Shown: one piece after another, positions 32,594-34,103 of the stretch
How positions within the stretch are numbered: position 1 is the stretch's first letter
How the letters are laid out: every line of letters begins with the position of its first letter
DNA from: Anaerolineae bacterium
Lineage (GTDB): Bacteria; Chloroflexota; Anaerolineae; Aggregatilineales; Phototrophicaceae
NCBI GenBank assembly: GCA_021296065.1
Contig: JAGWBD010000016.1
Coordinates: 1-34,103 of the forward strand
Direction: 5' to 3'
DNA length: 34,103 nt
Made by a program: the position numbers and the translations under genes
Notes under the pieces: model-generated
The model's database searches: none
What the model saw: the letters and a program-made list of their open reading frames with translations, nothing else
Told to the model about the DNA's origin: nothing

Positions 32594-33616
32594 ATGGGAC
32601 TTCCCTTTGCGCTGACGGTAGGCGCCATCACTTTTCTGCTAGGCGTGATCTGGGGCGGACCGCTCATTGAGTTGTTGCGTCGTCTGGGGATCGGCAAGCA
32701 GATTCGCGTCGAACTGGGCGAAAGGCAGCAACGCAAGGTAGGGACGCCGACCATGGGCGGTGTACTCATCATCGCATCGGTCGTGATCCTTACGGCCGGC
32801 CTCAATCTTGCCAGCGTTGTGCGCCAGGTGAGCGGTCGCAGCATCCTGCTGCCGATGGCCGTGCTGCTGGCTTTTGGTGTGCTGGGCGCCATCGACGATC
32901 GCGCAAGCATCCTGCGTTCGCGCGGGCCCCTGGGTGAAGGGCTTTCGGGCCGCGTCAAGTTTGCGATACAGGTGATTATGGCCTTCGCCGTGTCTGTTTT
33001 CATTTCCATGTGGGAGGGTGGCGTTTCCTACGCCAACTCTGTGAACCTGCCGCTGGTCGAGTTGTCGATTCCGCTGAGTCCGATCCTTTTCATTCCTCTT
33101 TGTGCCTTTTTCATTGTGGCGACATCCAATTCCGTCAATTTCACCGACGGCCTGGACGGCCTGGCGGGCATCATTTCAGCCAGCGCCTTCGCGGCCTACG
33201 GCATCATCGCCTGGCTGCAGAACCAGGTGTTCCTGACCCAGTTTTGCTTCATTGTGGTCGGCGCCTGTTTCGCCTTCCTGTGGTACAACGCGCATCCGGC
33301 GCAAATGTTCATGGGCGATACCGGTTCGCTGGCGCTGGGAGCGGCGCTGGGCACCGTGGCCGTCATGACCGGACAGTGGTTGCTGTTGCCGATCATCGCG
33401 ATCGTGCCTCTGGCCGAGACCCTGAGCGTGATTCTGCAGGTGGCCTCGGCGCGCTGGTCGCGACGCTATCGCGGCGTGGACCGTCGACTTTTTCGGCAAG
33501 CGCCCCTGCACGGCCATTTCGAGCTGGGTGGATGGAGCGAAACACAAATCGTGCAACGCTTCTGGCTGGTTGGCTTGCTGAGCGCGATGCTTGGCGTGGC
33601 GCTGGCGTTGATCTGA
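32594..33616 (+). CDS. mraY: Phospho-MurNAc-pentapeptide transferase
   Basis: 340 residues with about ten membrane helices. It makes lipid I from UDP-MurNAc-pentapeptide and undecaprenyl phosphate. Signatures: KVGTPTMGG, Asp101-Asp102 in GAIDDRASIL, NSVNFTDGLDGLAG, FLWYNAHPAQMFMGDTGSLALG (Asp242) and the C-terminal APLHGHFELGGW. The last normally reads P-x-HHH-x-E; here the middle His is Gly307 while His306 and His308 remain. AGGG precedes the ATG by about 6 nt. It lies directly after the ftsI-like gene, so murE and murF, commonly found at this place, are missing from the cluster. Confidence 0.95.
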   Translation: MGLPFALTVGAITFLLGVIWGGPLIELLRRLGIGKQIRVELGERQQRKVGTPTMGGVLIIASVVILTAGLNLASVVRQVSGRSILLPMAVLLAFGVLGAIDDRASILRSRGPLGEGLSGRVKFAIQVIMAFAVSVFISMWEGGVSYANSVNLPLVELSIPLSPILFIPLCAFFIVATSNSVNFTDGLDGLAGIISASAFAAYGIIAWLQNQVFLTQFCFIVVGACFAFLWYNAHPAQMFMGDTGSLALGAALGTVAVMTGQWLLLPIIAIVPLAETLSVILQVASARWSRRYRGVDRRLFRQAPLHGHFELGGWSETQIVQRFWLVGLLSAMLGVALALI

Positions 33617-33631
33617 GGCCTGTTCCTGTCC

Positions 33632-34103
33632 ATGGATTCCCTGCAGGGCAAACGCGTGCTGGTGCTCGGCTACGGGCGGCAGGGGCGCGCGCTGGCGCGC
33701 TGGTTGCCAACCAGGGGCGCCAGCGTGACGGTCAGCGATCGTCAGCCCATTGAGCCGGTGCTGGACGAGCTGCCGCCGGGCGCCAACGTCGAGTTCATCA
33801 GCGGCGATCACTCGCAAGAGTTGCTCGATGAAACGGACCTGATCTGCCTGTCCGGCGGGGTCCCGTTGGACGCGCCTCTGGTCCGGGAAGCGCAGGCGCG
33901 CGACATCCCGCTTACGAATGATGCGCAGCTTTTCCTGGAGCGTTGCCCGGCGCCCGTCATCGGCATCACCGGCAGCGCCGGCAAGACCACCACCACGTCG
34001 CTGGTGGCGGCCATGTTGCAGGCTGCGGGCAGACAGGTGTGGACGGGCGGCAACATCGGTCATGTGCTGCTTGATGATCTCCACAGGATGCATGCCGGAG
34101 ACG
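33632..34103 (+). CDS. murD: UDP-N-acetylmuramoylalanine-D-glutamate ligase, N-terminal part (3' end outside window)
   Basis: 157 residues are visible before the right edge; a complete MurD has about 450. The N-terminal Rossmann-like domain has VLVLGYGRQGRALARWL and VTVSD. SGGVPLDAPLV matches the conserved SPGxPxxxP region. The ATP-binding loop is GITGSAGKTTTT (111-122; the family consensus has TN before GK), and GGNIG follows at 139-143. It adds D-glutamate to UDP-MurNAc-L-alanine. The start ATG at 33632 lies 15 nt after the mraY stop with only a weak ribosome site. Position directly after mraY fits the dcw order. Confidence 0.9.
   Translation, partial: MDSLQGKRVLVLGYGRQGRALARWLPTRGASVTVSDRQPIEPVLDELPPGANVEFISGDHSQELLDETDLICLSGGVPLDAPLVREAQARDIPLTNDAQLFLERCPAPVIGITGSAGKTTTTSLVAAMLQAAGRQVWTGGNIGHVLLDDLHRMHAGD

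Noticed and set aside
33010-33753. Frame overlapping mraY and the start of murD
   Set aside because: Arg/Gly/Ala-rich shadow of mraY and murD; both real genes are strongly supported.

Overview
GC-rich bacterial chromosome segment. No rRNA, tRNA, integrase, transposase or CRISPR array was found. Genes are densely packed in operons with many ATGA/GTGA stop-start overlaps, Shine-Dalgarno sites are recognisable, and GTG/TTG starts are frequent. The phylum cannot be fixed from this window. A peptidoglycan-making, probably free-living or host-associated bacterium is certain; Chloroflexota is a plausible but unproven guess.

Layout. (1) 1-2,950: the tail of a PIG-L deacetylase; a lower-GC membrane pentapeptide-repeat gene; dihydrolipoyl dehydrogenase (lpd); then a repeat-bearing spacer and a hairpin terminator. 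(2) 2,956-4,271 (-): infC-rpmI-rplT with a good promoter. infC appears to start at a non-canonical AUA or AUU codon. (3) 4,286-11,368 (-): a tightly coupled operon of SerB-like phosphatase, HAD hydrolase, SerA-like dehydrogenase, GT-C membrane glycosyltransferase and GH78 alpha-L-rhamnosidase. (4) 11,515-14,456 (+): a FadN-type beta-oxidation fusion enzyme and a VOC protein, convergent with an SDR dehydrogenase (-). (5) 15,319-20,677 (+): a sugar-processing operon of sulfatase-superfamily hydrolase, Gfo/Idh/MocA oxidoreductase, sulfotransferase, second Gfo/Idh/MocA, TIM-barrel isomerase/epimerase and L-rhamnose mutarotase. (6) 20,674-24,677 (-): KDPG-type aldolase, proB, proA and a diacylglycerol-kinase-family lipid kinase, divergent from glycerate 2-kinase (+). 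(7) 26,269-27,363 (+): an unrecognised Tat-exported protein. (8) 27,360-29,246 (-): uvrC, divergent from the division/cell-wall cluster rsmH-ftsL-ftsI-mraY-murD (+), which runs off the right edge.

How the genes work together. The rhamnosidase, the rhamnose mutarotase, the paired oxidoreductases, the isomerase, the KDPG-type aldolase and glycerate kinase point to uptake and breakdown of deoxy- or uronic-type sugars, probably with sulfate- or phosphate-ester decoration. SerB/SerA-like, ProB/ProA, Lpd and FadN are core metabolism.

Most notable observations. (a) The FtsI/PBP2 homologue in the division cluster has lost the lysines of both SxxK (now SLMQ) and KTG (now TAG), so it looks like a pseudo-transpeptidase. 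(b) The SerA-like enzyme has its catalytic Arg and His exchanged (Arg position is His235, His position is Arg282) and has lost a substrate-binding Arg. (c) The sulfatase-family protein lacks the C/S-x-P-x-R formylglycine motif and has Thr at the nucleophile position. (d) A sulfotransferase sits between two paralogous oxidoreductases in the same operon as that hydrolase. (e) infC has no canonical start codon that would give a full N-domain.
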